Positions 42,101 to 49,845 of a stretch of 64,000 bases of DNA are shown here, piece after piece. Source of the stretch: a virus; the IMG/VR virus record IMGVR_UViG_3300034418_011142, positions 1 to 64,000 of that record. The stretch is one strand, 5' to 3'. The position numbers were made by a program, and so were the translations under genes. Each line of letters begins with the position of its first letter. Within the stretch, counting starts at the first letter, position 1. The notes beneath the pieces are model-generated. The model was not told the origin of the DNA. It worked only from the letters and a program-made list of their open reading frames with translations, and ran no database searches.

Positions 42101-44700
42101 GCCAAGGAACAACTGGTACACAAGGTGCAACGGGAAGTCAGGGTACAAATGGAACCCAAGGGACAACAGGAACACAGGGTACTACAGGTACACAAGGAAC
42201 AAATGGTACTCAAGGAGCTACAGGAACACAGGGTACTACAGGTACACAAGGAACAAATGGAACCCAAGGGACAACAGGAACACAGGGTACTACAGGTACA
42301 CAAGGAACAAATGGAACCCAAGGGACAACAGGAACACAAGGAACAAACGGAACACAAGGTTCTACAGGTGCACAAGGAGTAGATGGAGCTTTAACTATAT
42401 CAAATTCTGGCAATAATAGAGTTATTACAGATATAGATGGTACAAATGTCAATGCAGAAGCTAATATGACCTTTGATGGTAGTAATCTAACAGTTGGTGT
42501 ATCACACACAAACTCAGGAACAAATACTACAATAGCAGGTGGTGTATCAAACTGTGTAACAGGTGATTACTCATCAATAGTAGGAGGTACTTTTAACACA
42601 GCTTCAGCAGCACGTAGCTTTATAGGAGGTGGTTGTTCAAATGATATTGATACTAATACATCATATGCTCTTATAGGTGGTGGACGTAGTAATAAAATAT
42701 GCGGTCTTGGAACAGACACTGTAAGTTCATATAGTGCTATAGTAACTGGTGAAGGGAGTAAGATTTTATCGTCTTCATATAGTTTTATGGGAGGAGGGAT
42801 ATTTAACCAAATATCTGGAAGTAATTATTCTACAATTGTTGGTGGTGTTAATAACGAAATAAACTCCCTTAATCTTGCTGGAAGTGGATTATCAATAATT
42901 GGAGGTGGAGAATGTAACTTTATAACAGATACTTGTTATGGAACAATAGGAGGGGGATGTGCCAATTTAGTAACCGGTACCAAATCTACTATAGCAGGAG
43001 GTACCCTAAACACAGCTTCAGCAGCATGTACTTTTATAGGAGGTGGTAATAGCAATAGTATCCTTGGTAACCATGGTTTTATAGGAGGAGGTGATAGCAA
43101 TATCATCTGTAGTACTATAACTTGTGCTGTAATTGCAGGAGGACAAGGCAATATAGCTAAAGGGGTTCAATCATTTATAGGAGGTGGAAAAGGAAATCTA
43201 GCTGCATCTGGAGGTTCAATTGTAGTAGGAGGTGCGTTAAACGTAGCTGGGGGAGATTATACTACTGTTGTTGGAGGAAGTGAAAATGTTTTAGATGGAG
43301 CAGCGTGTGGTTTTATAGGAGGAGGAAGTGGCAATGATGCTTTTGGGGCATATGATATAATTGTAGGAGGTCAAGATGGATTTTCAAAAGGTGGTCAATA
43401 TAACTTTATAGGATCAGGTAAAGGAAATTGTATAGAAGGTACTGATTTTAGTGCTATTGTAGGAGGTGTTTCGGTATGTATTCTTAATGTTGAAACAAGC
43501 TTTATTGGGGGTGGTAATGGTAATATTATAACCATTGGTAATTCTAGTGTTGTTGTAGGAGGTCAAGCCAATTGCGCCTGTGGAGCTTGTGGTTTTATTG
43601 GAGGTGGATGTTGTAATATAATTTGCAATGCAGAAACATTTTCAGCTATTGCTGGTGGTAGACGAAATTGTGTAGATGGAGATTATTCTGCTATAGTTGG
43701 AGGTTATCTTAATACTATATCATCAGAGGCTAACTGCTCATTTATTGGTGGTGGTTATAATAATGATGTAGGAGCTAGTGATTGTTGGGGAACTGTTGGT
43801 GGTGGATATCAAAACGTTGTTAATAATGATTATGGTACAATAGCGGGAGGACGAGACAATAGTGTTGCTGGAGGAATGGGATTTGTAGGAGGTGGATATT
43901 TAAATGAAGCTGATGGTAATTGCTCTACAGTTGGGGGTGGTTATAATAACTGTATAACAAGTCAATGTGGTGCTATTTTAGGTGGTAGTAATAATACAGC
44001 TACAGGAGGTGTAGCATTTATTGGAGGAGGAAATTTTAATTCAGTTTCAGGAATTGCTTCTACTGTAGCTGGTGGATGTTCAAATAACGTTACAGGAGCT
44101 TGTGCTTTTATAGGAGGAGGACAGGCAAATACTAACTCAGGTACTTGGAGTGGTATTTTAGGGGGATGTGGTAATAATACAAATAATAAACAAGCTGCAT
44201 TCATTATAGGCCAATCAATTACAGCTTTATCTAATTGTACTACTTATGTAAATAATTTTGCTTTCCACGCACATAATAATCAAACACCATACTTAGGAAT
44301 CGCTAATACCGCAGGTGAATTAATTTATGTAGGAGCAACTTCAGTAACAGCAGGAAACGTTTATTATTTAGCAGAACCTGTATCAGGAACATCTAGTTGG
44401 ACCTTAGCGGATGCAGATGCTGCTAGTTCAGCAACTAATATGCTTGCAATGGCAGCTGGTACCGGTAATTCTAATGAAGTAGGTATGCTTATAAGAGGAT
44501 TTGCAAGATTCACATCAGTATTCGGTCTTACAGGAGAAGTTATAGGATCGCCTCTATACTTATCAACTACAGCAGGGGGTATTACAGCAGGAGCTCCTTC
44601 AGGTACAGGAGATATTGTAAGAGTAGTAGGACATTTAATTGATGATGCTACTGAAATAATATACTTTAACCCAGATGGAGCTTGGGTAGAAATAGCTTAA
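39145..44700 (+). CDS. Giant tail fibre with collagen-like and IGGG repeats
   Basis: 1,851 residues. Order: N-terminal attachment region (1-220) with fibre-typical VGIGTSTPQVKLDLVGESSG; collagen-like Gly-x-y repeats (GTQGTTG, GDTGSQGATG) from about 226 to 398; a globular insert (about 399-522) with a beta-sandwich look; a second collagen-like stretch (about 523-1083); about 30 copies of IGGG/VGG-x-x-N repeats (1130-1690) with many Cys and Asn; and a C-terminal domain with VYYLAEPVSGTSSWTLADAD and YFNPDGAWVEIA that resembles common fibre tips. The collagen triplets contain Thr, Gln and Ala but no Pro. Likely a long receptor-binding fibre. Confidence 0.85.
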   Translation: MPNWKKIIVSGSDATLNSLDVSSSITGSALQLGNLGDENEILIVGANTEVTSSNLLAIDTVNQRVGIGTSTPQVKLDLVGESSGEAQIRVAQHDDTSDGPDIRFFKSHGTAAASSSVANNDYIGAVNAFAYDGSTYIQSGFFGFQADGTDGDSKFGLRTRVGGTLTDRITIDSAGDVGIGGSLDVSTFITGSSAKLTSVPTGTTENKILLTDGSGNLVTRTDLSLQGATGAQGTTGTQGTTGTQGTTGTQGTTGTQGVTGTQGTTGTQGTTGDTGSQGATGTQGTTGDTGSQGATGTQGTTGTQGTTGTQGTTGIQGTTGDTGSQGATGTQGTTGDTGSQGATGTQGITGTQGTTGDTGSQGATGTQGTTGTQGTTGTQGTTGTQGTTGTQGTTGTDGISTYGIPYDFDSSTTAADPGSGDIRLSIDWTTGIVGNSYEAYVSETDADGLGRPSVLDTLTESTNDNKAIITLYAINNTNKKAQFYITGQTDNGSWRTLDIVYIDRDNWTISNGDPLYFSISLIGDEGAQGATGAQGTNGTQGTTGTQGTTGDTGSQGATGTQGTTGDTGSQGATGTQGTTGTQGTNGTQGTTGTQGTTGDTGSQGATGTQGTTGDTGSQGATGTQGTNGTQGVTGTQGTTGTQGTTGDTGSQGVTGTQGTTGDTGSQGATGTQGTTGTQGITGTQGTTGTQGTTGDTGSQGATGTQGTTGDTGSQGATGAQGSQGTTGTQGTTGDTGSQGATGTQGTTGTQGTNGTQGTTGTQGTTGTQGITGTQGITGTQGATGTQGTTGTQGATGSQGTNGTQGTTGAQGTTGTQGATGTQGTNGTQGTTGTQGATGTQGAQGEDGIQGATGAQGTTGAQGTTGTQGATGSQGTNGTQGTNGTQGTTGTQGATGAQGTNGTQGTNGTQGTTGTQGATGSQGTNGTQGTTGAQGAIGTQGITGAQGANGTQGITGAQGANGTQGTNGTQGTTGTQGATGAQGTTGSQGTTGTQGATGSQGTNGTQGTTGTQGTTGTQGTNGTQGATGTQGTTGTQGTNGTQGTTGTQGTTGTQGTNGTQGTTGTQGTNGTQGSTGAQGVDGALTISNSGNNRVITDIDGTNVNAEANMTFDGSNLTVGVSHTNSGTNTTIAGGVSNCVTGDYSSIVGGTFNTASAARSFIGGGCSNDIDTNTSYALIGGGRSNKICGLGTDTVSSYSAIVTGEGSKILSSSYSFMGGGIFNQISGSNYSTIVGGVNNEINSLNLAGSGLSIIGGGECNFITDTCYGTIGGGCANLVTGTKSTIAGGTLNTASAACTFIGGGNSNSILGNHGFIGGGDSNIICSTITCAVIAGGQGNIAKGVQSFIGGGKGNLAASGGSIVVGGALNVAGGDYTTVVGGSENVLDGAACGFIGGGSGNDAFGAYDIIVGGQDGFSKGGQYNFIGSGKGNCIEGTDFSAIVGGVSVCILNVETSFIGGGNGNIITIGNSSVVVGGQANCACGACGFIGGGCCNIICNAETFSAIAGGRRNCVDGDYSAIVGGYLNTISSEANCSFIGGGYNNDVGASDCWGTVGGGYQNVVNNDYGTIAGGRDNSVAGGMGFVGGGYLNEADGNCSTVGGGYNNCITSQCGAILGGSNNTATGGVAFIGGGNFNSVSGIASTVAGGCSNNVTGACAFIGGGQANTNSGTWSGILGGCGNNTNNKQAAFIIGQSITALSNCTTYVNNFAFHAHNNQTPYLGIANTAGELIYVGATSVTAGNVYYLAEPVSGTSSWTLADADAASSATNMLAMAAGTGNSNEVGMLIRGFARFTSVFGLTGEVIGSPLYLSTTAGGITAGAPSGTGDIVRVVGHLIDDATEIIYFNPDGAWVEIA
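39823..42390 (+). repeat. Collagen-like DNA repeat tract (two blocks)
   Basis: Blocks 39823-40338 and 40711-42390 consist of 9- and 18-base units around GGTACWCAAGGAACWACA-like codons for GTQGTT. Several stretches of 50 bases or more recur nearly unchanged (for example near 42170-42330), so slippage and recombination could change its length. Confidence 0.85.
42535..44215 (+). repeat. IGGG/VGG-type repeat tract in fibre
   Basis: Roughly 60-base units encode S-x-I-x-GG-x-x-N (for example FIGGGNSN, IVGGVNNE). Codons vary between units, so this tract is older than the collagen tract. The same unit ends the fibre at the left edge of the window. Confidence 0.8.
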
Positions 44701-44710
44701 AAATAATTTT

Positions 44711-45376
44711 ATGGCAGAATTTGATACAGGATACAAAGAAAGAACTCTTACTTTCGAAAGTAGTAAAATTAAATATACTAAAGACGGTGAAGAGTTTAAC
44801 GTAATGATGGATTGGGAAACCCCAATTATGAAAAGATCAGCTGAATGGGTAACAAATGGAGGTAGAGCAGAAAGCATATTAGAACTAGGTTTTGGCATGG
44901 GTATATCAGCAGGATTTATTCAAGCATACCAACCAAATCAACATACAATAATGGAATTACACCCAAATATAGTAGAACGGGCAGAAGAATATGCTAATCA
45001 AAGAAATAAGTATTATAGTAGTTCCAAAGCAACAGCTCATAAAAGAGTTACTATAATTGGAGGTAAGGACTGGTATGATGAATTTGGAAAAGAATTCAGC
45101 AAATCAGGTTTACAGGAATTTGATGCTATTTTTATAAATACTTATCAAGATACAAAGTTACACGAATTTAAAAATTACATTACTAAATTTTTAAAGGTAG
45201 GAGGTAGAATGACTTGGTGGAACCCAATGGAAAATTTCATCCCAGACGAAACTACTAAAAATAGAAGAGGAGTTAGCTATGAATTAATTAGATTAAGTGA
45301 TCATAAAATTAAAATTCCACAAAATGAATATCATAGCACAGACGAGTATTACATGCCAATGTATATAAGACAGTAG
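44711..45376 (+). CDS. Methyltransferase, guanidinoacetate-N-methyltransferase-like
   Basis: 221 residues. MMDWETPIMKRSAEWVTNGG (32-51) and ILELGFGMGISAGFIQ (56-71) follow the GAMT pattern (W-E-x-P-x-M then LEVGFGMAI), with Glu82 after strand 2, FDAIFINTYQD (137-147) in the place of the GAMT FDGILYDTYP, FLKVGGRMTWWN near 185, and a C-terminal YYMPMYI. SAM is the expected donor. The substrate in a phage is unknown; the family acts on guanidino or related amino groups. It follows the giant fibre by ten bases, so the fibre or a host metabolite could be the target. That is inference. Confidence 0.72.
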   Translation: MAEFDTGYKERTLTFESSKIKYTKDGEEFNVMMDWETPIMKRSAEWVTNGGRAESILELGFGMGISAGFIQAYQPNQHTIMELHPNIVERAEEYANQRNKYYSSSKATAHKRVTIIGGKDWYDEFGKEFSKSGLQEFDAIFINTYQDTKLHEFKNYITKFLKVGGRMTWWNPMENFIPDETTKNRRGVSYELIRLSDHKIKIPQNEYHSTDEYYMPMYIRQ

Positions 45377-45380
45377 AATT

Positions 45381-46067
45381 ATGCCATCAGTAGCCCCGGA
45401 AACAACATCAGGAGAACTTTTTACATATTTAGATGCTACTTCATATACTTGGAGTGATACAAGGAATGCATCTACTGCAGGTTTGGCTTATGTATATCAA
45501 CAGGGTGTTGTAATTGTTGCTGAATATACTGGAGGAAGAGGTAGTTTATTTAGAATTAGAAGAGGATATTTACATTTTGATCTTTCCTCAGTTAGCGGTA
45601 CAATTACAGATTTAGACTTAGATTTATATACAAGATCCCCCTCTGTAGCCAGAGACATTATAATTGTAAAATCTACTGCACCTGATGGTTCTAATATTGC
45701 AGTTGGTGACTTTGGAGCTGCAGATTTAAGCACTGCTTACTCAGCTGAATTTACCACCTTTAGTAACACTGCAGATGCTCAAAATACTATAGCATTAAAT
45801 AGTACTGCAATATCGGATGCTAATACAAATTCTGAATTAATTTTAGCAGTAGTAGACCATACTTACGACTATTCAAACTCACAACCTGCAACAGGACTTC
45901 AACTATCACTACAATATCATCTTTCCTCTTTAACTTTAAGACCAACCTTAACTTATACGGCAGTAACCGGATATGGAAATACTGTAATGGGGGTAGTATC
46001 TGCTAATATAGGAGAAGTAACAGGAGTTGCAACAGCAGATATTGGAAAAGTAATAGGAGTACAGTAA
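45381..46067 (+). CDS. Putative virion/fibre-associated beta protein
   Basis: 228 residues. A single beta-sandwich-like domain with FRIRRGYLHFDLSSVSGTIT and DLDLDLYTRSPS resembles DNRLRE-type domains found on secreted and phage structural proteins. The tail (GYGNTVMGVVSANIGEVTGV ... IGKVIGVQ) is a repeat of the form V-x-GV-x-x-A-x-IG common at the end of phage structural proteins. No signal peptide. Four bases after the methyltransferase and close to the fibre, so likely part of, or attached to, the fibre. Confidence 0.55.
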   Translation: MPSVAPETTSGELFTYLDATSYTWSDTRNASTAGLAYVYQQGVVIVAEYTGGRGSLFRIRRGYLHFDLSSVSGTITDLDLDLYTRSPSVARDIIIVKSTAPDGSNIAVGDFGAADLSTAYSAEFTTFSNTADAQNTIALNSTAISDANTNSELILAVVDHTYDYSNSQPATGLQLSLQYHLSSLTLRPTLTYTAVTGYGNTVMGVVSANIGEVTGVATADIGKVIGVQ

Positions 46068-46087
46068 TTTGGAATTTAATAAATAAA

Positions 46088-46099
46088 TTCGTATATTAC
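46088..46099 (+). promoter_or_regulatory. Second-class promoter-like motif (TTCGTATATTAC)
   Basis: It lies 21 bases before the ATG at 46121 and opens the glycosyltransferase part of the island. Confidence 0.4.
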
Positions 46100-46120
46100 T
46101 AGTACTAGAAATAGGTTTTA

Positions 46121-47350
46121 ATGAAAAATAAAGTTAGTTGTACTATTGTATCTATTATTATAGGTAGAGAGTTTTCTATAGATAAACTCCTAGACTATTT
46201 TTCTAATTTATCTATCCCTAATCAAATAAATCAACTTAATTTAAATTTAGTTTTAGGATGTGACAATAATTTTACAAATCAACTTAAAAGTAAAATTAAA
46301 GAATTAAAACTATCTGACAAATACAATAAAATAAGTTTTATAGAAGGTAATAGAAGGTGTCACCCCGATTTAAACTGGGAGGAATGGGAACAATATACCC
46401 GCAAAAAAGACACGCTTGTTAAACATGATTCTGCTTTACAAAATATCAATATAGGATTACAATCAGTTGAAGAAGGAGATTTTATTCATTTTGTAGATGA
46501 TGATACTATACCACCTTATTTTGCTTTAAAAGATCTTTTTAATGCTTATAATAAAATAGAAAATTGCGGTATAACAAGCGGGATTTATTTTAATAAAGAA
46601 TGGTTAGGGCCTACTATAGTTACAGAAAAACCTGAAACAAAAAGGCGTATAGTAGCAAGTGTAAGAAAAGATAAATGGATAGAAACCTCTATAGATGATC
46701 TAACCTATACAGATTACACAGATATAGGTTTTGTAGGAAATGGATGTATGCTCCTTTCAGTAAATGATACAAAACAAATTCTTCCTTTAACTGAAAATCG
46801 AGATTATTTTGATACTGATGCTCCTCCTGATTCTAAAATATGTCATAGAATAAGGCTGTTAGGGAAAAAAATAAGTGTAGTTCCTTCTATAGTATGTAAG
46901 CATTTAGATGATAAAGGAGAACCAGTAGGATTATCAGAAAAATATTTAGAAAAAATCAAAAATTCTGGTAAACCTAAAAAAATCCTTTTTATGAATTTTA
47001 ACCCTTATATAAACTATCTAAAATTAACATCAGAATATGATTATACTATTATAACAGCATTTACTGAACTAATTAATTCAAACCATAAAAATAAATTAAA
47101 AACACTAACAAACTTTAGTAATATTAAATTAGTAAAAAAAAGTATAGTTGATGTAGTAAATAAATATTCTTTAGATTTTAAAATTAAACATGAATTTAAT
47201 ATGTTACTTACTTTCCAAGAAATATATTCTTATATTAGTGATAAAAGTGAATATAAAATTTATGCTTACAGAAATAGTAAAAATGATATAAATTTAGTGG
47301 CTACATTAGATAGTTCTAAATTAAAAAACTTATTAAATACAAAAATATAA
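46121..47350 (+). CDS. Glycosyltransferase, family 2-like (GT-A)
   Basis: 409 residues. KVSCTIVSIIIGREFSIDKL begins a Rossmann-like GT-A fold; FIHFVDDDTIPPYFALKDLF near 126-145 holds the DxD metal and nucleotide-sugar site. GFVGNGCMLLSV near 205 and an acidic patch with SKICHRIRLLGKK are acceptor-side segments. Residues about 290-409 form a separate region not recognised. No membrane helix, so cytoplasmic. The acceptor is unknown; fibres, host glycans or DNA are all possible in phages. Confidence 0.7.
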   Translation: MKNKVSCTIVSIIIGREFSIDKLLDYFSNLSIPNQINQLNLNLVLGCDNNFTNQLKSKIKELKLSDKYNKISFIEGNRRCHPDLNWEEWEQYTRKKDTLVKHDSALQNINIGLQSVEEGDFIHFVDDDTIPPYFALKDLFNAYNKIENCGITSGIYFNKEWLGPTIVTEKPETKRRIVASVRKDKWIETSIDDLTYTDYTDIGFVGNGCMLLSVNDTKQILPLTENRDYFDTDAPPDSKICHRIRLLGKKISVVPSIVCKHLDDKGEPVGLSEKYLEKIKNSGKPKKILFMNFNPYINYLKLTSEYDYTIITAFTELINSNHKNKLKTLTNFSNIKLVKKSIVDVVNKYSLDFKIKHEFNMLLTFQEIYSYISDKSEYKIYAYRNSKNDINLVATLDSSKLKNLLNTKI

Positions 47351-47351
47351 A

Positions 47352-47609
47352 ATGATAATAGGTAATCAAAAATTAACAGAAGAAGAATTTAACATTGGAA
47401 ATTCTTTACATAATAAAAGGTTAGAATATTTAATACAATTAGGTGAAATTAAATTAGCCGAATTAGAAAATGAACGTCGATTAGAAGAAGTTTATACTAA
47501 TATAATTGAATTAAATACTAAAGAAAATTTATTTCAACAAGATATGTTTAATAAGTATGGAAAAGGTCAAGTTGATTTAGTAAACCAAGTATATGTTAGA
47601 AACGTTTAA
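47352..47609 (+). CDS. Small coiled-coil protein, paralogue of 53080 gene
   Basis: 85 residues. It reads as a long helix, then KYGKGQVDLVNQVYVRNV at the end, which parallels KYGEGNIDLEKGEFTKAS in the protein at 53080. Short proteins with this K-Y-G-x-G-x-x-DL ending are frequent in marine T4-like phages and remain uncharacterised. Its last 17 bases overlap the dioxygenase start. It may be a structural or chaperone part. Confidence 0.6.
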   Translation: MIIGNQKLTEEEFNIGNSLHNKRLEYLIQLGEIKLAELENERRLEEVYTNIIELNTKENLFQQDMFNKYGKGQVDLVNQVYVRNV

Positions 47610-48258
47610 GTCAAAAGGATTTATACATCTGCGCTCTGTATTAGATAGAGATCTTTTAAAATATACAAGAGATCTTGCTGTAGAGATGAAATATAAATAT
47701 GCTTCATCTGCAGGACAATTAAGAGAATGGGGTACTGGCGTATTTTGGTCAGGGTATGAAATGGCAAGTAAGTTAGATGAAAGATTATACGATTCATATA
47801 CTAGCCCTTTTATGTATGAATTATCTTCTTTATTATTAGAAACTAAAGAACCATACTTATTTAATGATCAAGTAGTAGTTAAACTACCAGGAGAAGGATT
47901 TGCTTTTGAAGCACATTACGATAATCAATATGGTCCAGATCCAACTGCTGCTGCTGAAGGAAAATATAAAACAGTAAATATATCTTGGATATTAGATGAT
48001 ATGCCAACTGAAACTGGACCCCTTATTTGTAGAAATAATCAAACAGGTGAATATGAAGAGTTAGTAGCTAAAGCAGGAGATGTAGTTGCTATAGAAGGTA
48101 ATACTCTACACGGTTCTAATTTAAATACTTCTAATAATATCAGAGGATTATATGCTTGTGTGTATTCAACTCATCCAATAGGGAATTTTCATAATAATCC
48201 TAATTACCCATATCCACATTTTAAAGGCTTTTATAATGAAAAATTCCCTAAGATTTAA
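47593..48258 (+). CDS. Fe(II)/2-oxoglutarate dioxygenase, PhyH-like
   Basis: 221 residues. The iron site is complete: AHYDNQ with His108 and Asp110 and TLHGS with His173; RGLYACVYS with Arg184 would bind 2-oxoglutarate. The N-terminal GFIHLRSVLDRDLLKYTRDL is the usual PhyH start. Such enzymes hydroxylate small molecules, lipids, nucleobases or protein side chains. Context among glycosyl- and methyltransferases suggests tailoring of a glycan, fibre or metabolite; no substrate can be named. It overlaps the next gene by 23 bases. Confidence 0.78.
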   Translation: MLETFKSKGFIHLRSVLDRDLLKYTRDLAVEMKYKYASSAGQLREWGTGVFWSGYEMASKLDERLYDSYTSPFMYELSSLLLETKEPYLFNDQVVVKLPGEGFAFEAHYDNQYGPDPTAAAEGKYKTVNISWILDDMPTETGPLICRNNQTGEYEELVAKAGDVVAIEGNTLHGSNLNTSNNIRGLYACVYSTHPIGNFHNNPNYPYPHFKGFYNEKFPKI

Positions 48259-48808
48259 TCCACCCAAAGAGTGGAACTTAATGGCATCAGGAAATAGATA
48301 CTATATCGGGCTTAGTATACTAATAATAGACGTATTAAATACTCTCAAAAATAAAACTAATTTAAAAATGTTGGAAATTGGTTCTTATAAAGGAGAATCT
48401 ACTTTTATGTTTGCTTCATCTGGCATATTTGACGAAATACATTGTATAGATCCTCATAGAGGCAACGAAGAAGCAAATGGGATATTTAATGATAATTGGG
48501 AAGAAATACAAGAAGAATTTAAATTAAATACAAGATATTTTAATAATATAACTTTACACCAAGATTACAGCTATAATATAGTTGATAAATTCGAAGATGG
48601 TTATTTTGATTTTATTTATATAGACGGTTCTCATGAGTATGAAGATGTAAAAAAAGATTTAGAATTATATTTACCTAAAACAAACCACCTTATAGGAGGC
48701 CATGACTACCAGAAAGAATGGCCTGGAGTAGTTAAGGCAGTAGATGAAATAATAGGTAAACCTTATAAAACATATATAGATGAAAGCTGGGCTCACTCTA
48801 TAATTTAA
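48236..48808 (+). CDS. Class I SAM methyltransferase (Methyltransf_24-like)
   Basis: 190 residues. Motif I MLEIGSYKGESTFMF (45-59), then IHCIDPHRGN for the acidic residue after strand 2, DFIYIDGSHEYEDVKKDLEL for strand 4 and its Asp-Gly-Ser-His-x-Tyr signature, and GGHDYQ after strand 5. This signature is common in methyltransferases encoded with glycan genes. Target unknown. It overlaps the dioxygenase gene, and the pair probably act in the same modification. Confidence 0.75.
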   Translation: MKNSLRFNPPKEWNLMASGNRYYIGLSILIIDVLNTLKNKTNLKMLEIGSYKGESTFMFASSGIFDEIHCIDPHRGNEEANGIFNDNWEEIQEEFKLNTRYFNNITLHQDYSYNIVDKFEDGYFDFIYIDGSHEYEDVKKDLELYLPKTNHLIGGHDYQKEWPGVVKAVDEIIGKPYKTYIDESWAHSII

Positions 48809-48831
48809 AATTATTAGGATAAGTAAATTAA

Positions 48832-48845
48832 TTTTTGTATATTGG
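48832..48845 (+). promoter_or_regulatory. Second-class promoter-like motif (TTTTTGTATATTGG)
   Basis: It ends seven bases before the ATG at 48853. A TTG inside it could be read as a start for the next gene but is better explained as part of the motif. Confidence 0.35.
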
Positions 48846-48852
48846 TTTTTAT

Positions 48853-49845
48853 ATGATAAAAAATTTAGCTAAATTAGTTTTAGACCATAATGGATCTATC
48901 TCTCCTTTAATTATCCCCTCAGATTTAACAGATGGAACTGGATTATGTAATCCTTCTGTATTCATAGATGATAATGGAGATATATTGTGTAATGTACGCC
49001 ATGTCCATTATACCTTATATCATTCTGAATTTGATCAAAAATTTTATTGCAAATGGGGTTGTTTAGCTTATTTAAATCCTGAGGATGATATATCATTAAA
49101 AACAGGAAATTATTTATGTAAATTAAACCCTGACACATTAGAAGTAGAATCTTTTAATAAAGTAGACACATCTAAATATGATACCCCTCCAGTATGGGAA
49201 TTTCATGGTTTAGAAGATGCTCGTGTTTTTAGATGGGATGATCAATTATATATTTGCGGTGTACGTCGTGATGTTAAACCTGATGGTGAAGGGCGTATGG
49301 AATTATGTGAAATAGAATGGGATGGTGATAAATGCGTTGAAAAAACACGAGATAGAATAGAAGTAGATCCTCATACTTATCTTGAAAAAAACTGGATGCC
49401 TATTTTAGATATGCCTTATCATTTTGTAAGATGGACAAATCCTGTAGAAATTGTTAAGGTTGATCCTAAAACTCAAACAAGTAAGGTAGTTTTAAAAAAG
49501 GATAAAAAAATAGATGTACCTCTGGAATTACGTGGAGGATCCCAAGTTATAAAGTTAGGAGAGAATTATATAGCAATAACTCATGAAGTTAAATTTTGGC
49601 ACCATCCAGGGGAACATAAAGACGCTTTTTATTACCATAGATTTATAGTCTGGGATAAAGATTGGAATTTAGTTAAGTTATCTAAAGCATTTAGTTTTAT
49701 GGATACTAGAATTGAATTTGTTTGTGGTTTAGCTGAATTAAAAGACGATTTACTTATAACATTTGGATATCAAGATAATGCTTCGTATCTTTTAAAGATG
49801 CCTAAGACTCTATTAGATAAATTAGAATGGGAACAGATAGACTAA
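48853..49845 (+). CDS. Beta-propeller protein, GH130/GH43-like glycan enzyme candidate
   Basis: 330 residues from the ATG at 48853. Blades are visible as repeats: NPSVFIDDNGDILCNVRHVH, FHGLEDARVFRWDDQLYICG, then PYHFVRWTNPVEIVKVDPKT, LRGGSQVIKLGENYIAITHE and EFVCGLAELKDDLLITFGYQ. The GLEDARVF motif and the final FGYQDNASYLLKMP recall GH130 phosphorylases and similar five-blade propellers, where the acidic residue takes part in catalysis. It could cut or phosphorolyse a sugar chain, or bind it. It overlaps the next gene by 19 bases. Confidence 0.6.
   Translation: MIKNLAKLVLDHNGSISPLIIPSDLTDGTGLCNPSVFIDDNGDILCNVRHVHYTLYHSEFDQKFYCKWGCLAYLNPEDDISLKTGNYLCKLNPDTLEVESFNKVDTSKYDTPPVWEFHGLEDARVFRWDDQLYICGVRRDVKPDGEGRMELCEIEWDGDKCVEKTRDRIEVDPHTYLEKNWMPILDMPYHFVRWTNPVEIVKVDPKTQTSKVVLKKDKKIDVPLELRGGSQVIKLGENYIAITHEVKFWHHPGEHKDAFYYHRFIVWDKDWNLVKLSKAFSFMDTRIEFVCGLAELKDDLLITFGYQDNASYLLKMPKTLLDKLEWEQID

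Noticed and set aside
39823-42390. CRISPR-like array
   Set aside because: The units are too short and too variable, there are no unique spacers of constant size, and the tract codes for Gly-x-y triplets in frame.
39817-42509. Many long frames on both strands inside the collagen-like tract (Cys/Ser-rich, Lys/Gln/Leu-rich, Pro/Val-rich)
   Set aside because: A 9-base periodic repeat keeps several frames open at once. Only the frame continuous with the flanking fibre domains is supported.
48835-48852. TTG start for the beta-propeller gene
   Set aside because: The TTG lies within the promoter-like motif, and an ATG follows at 48853 in the same frame.
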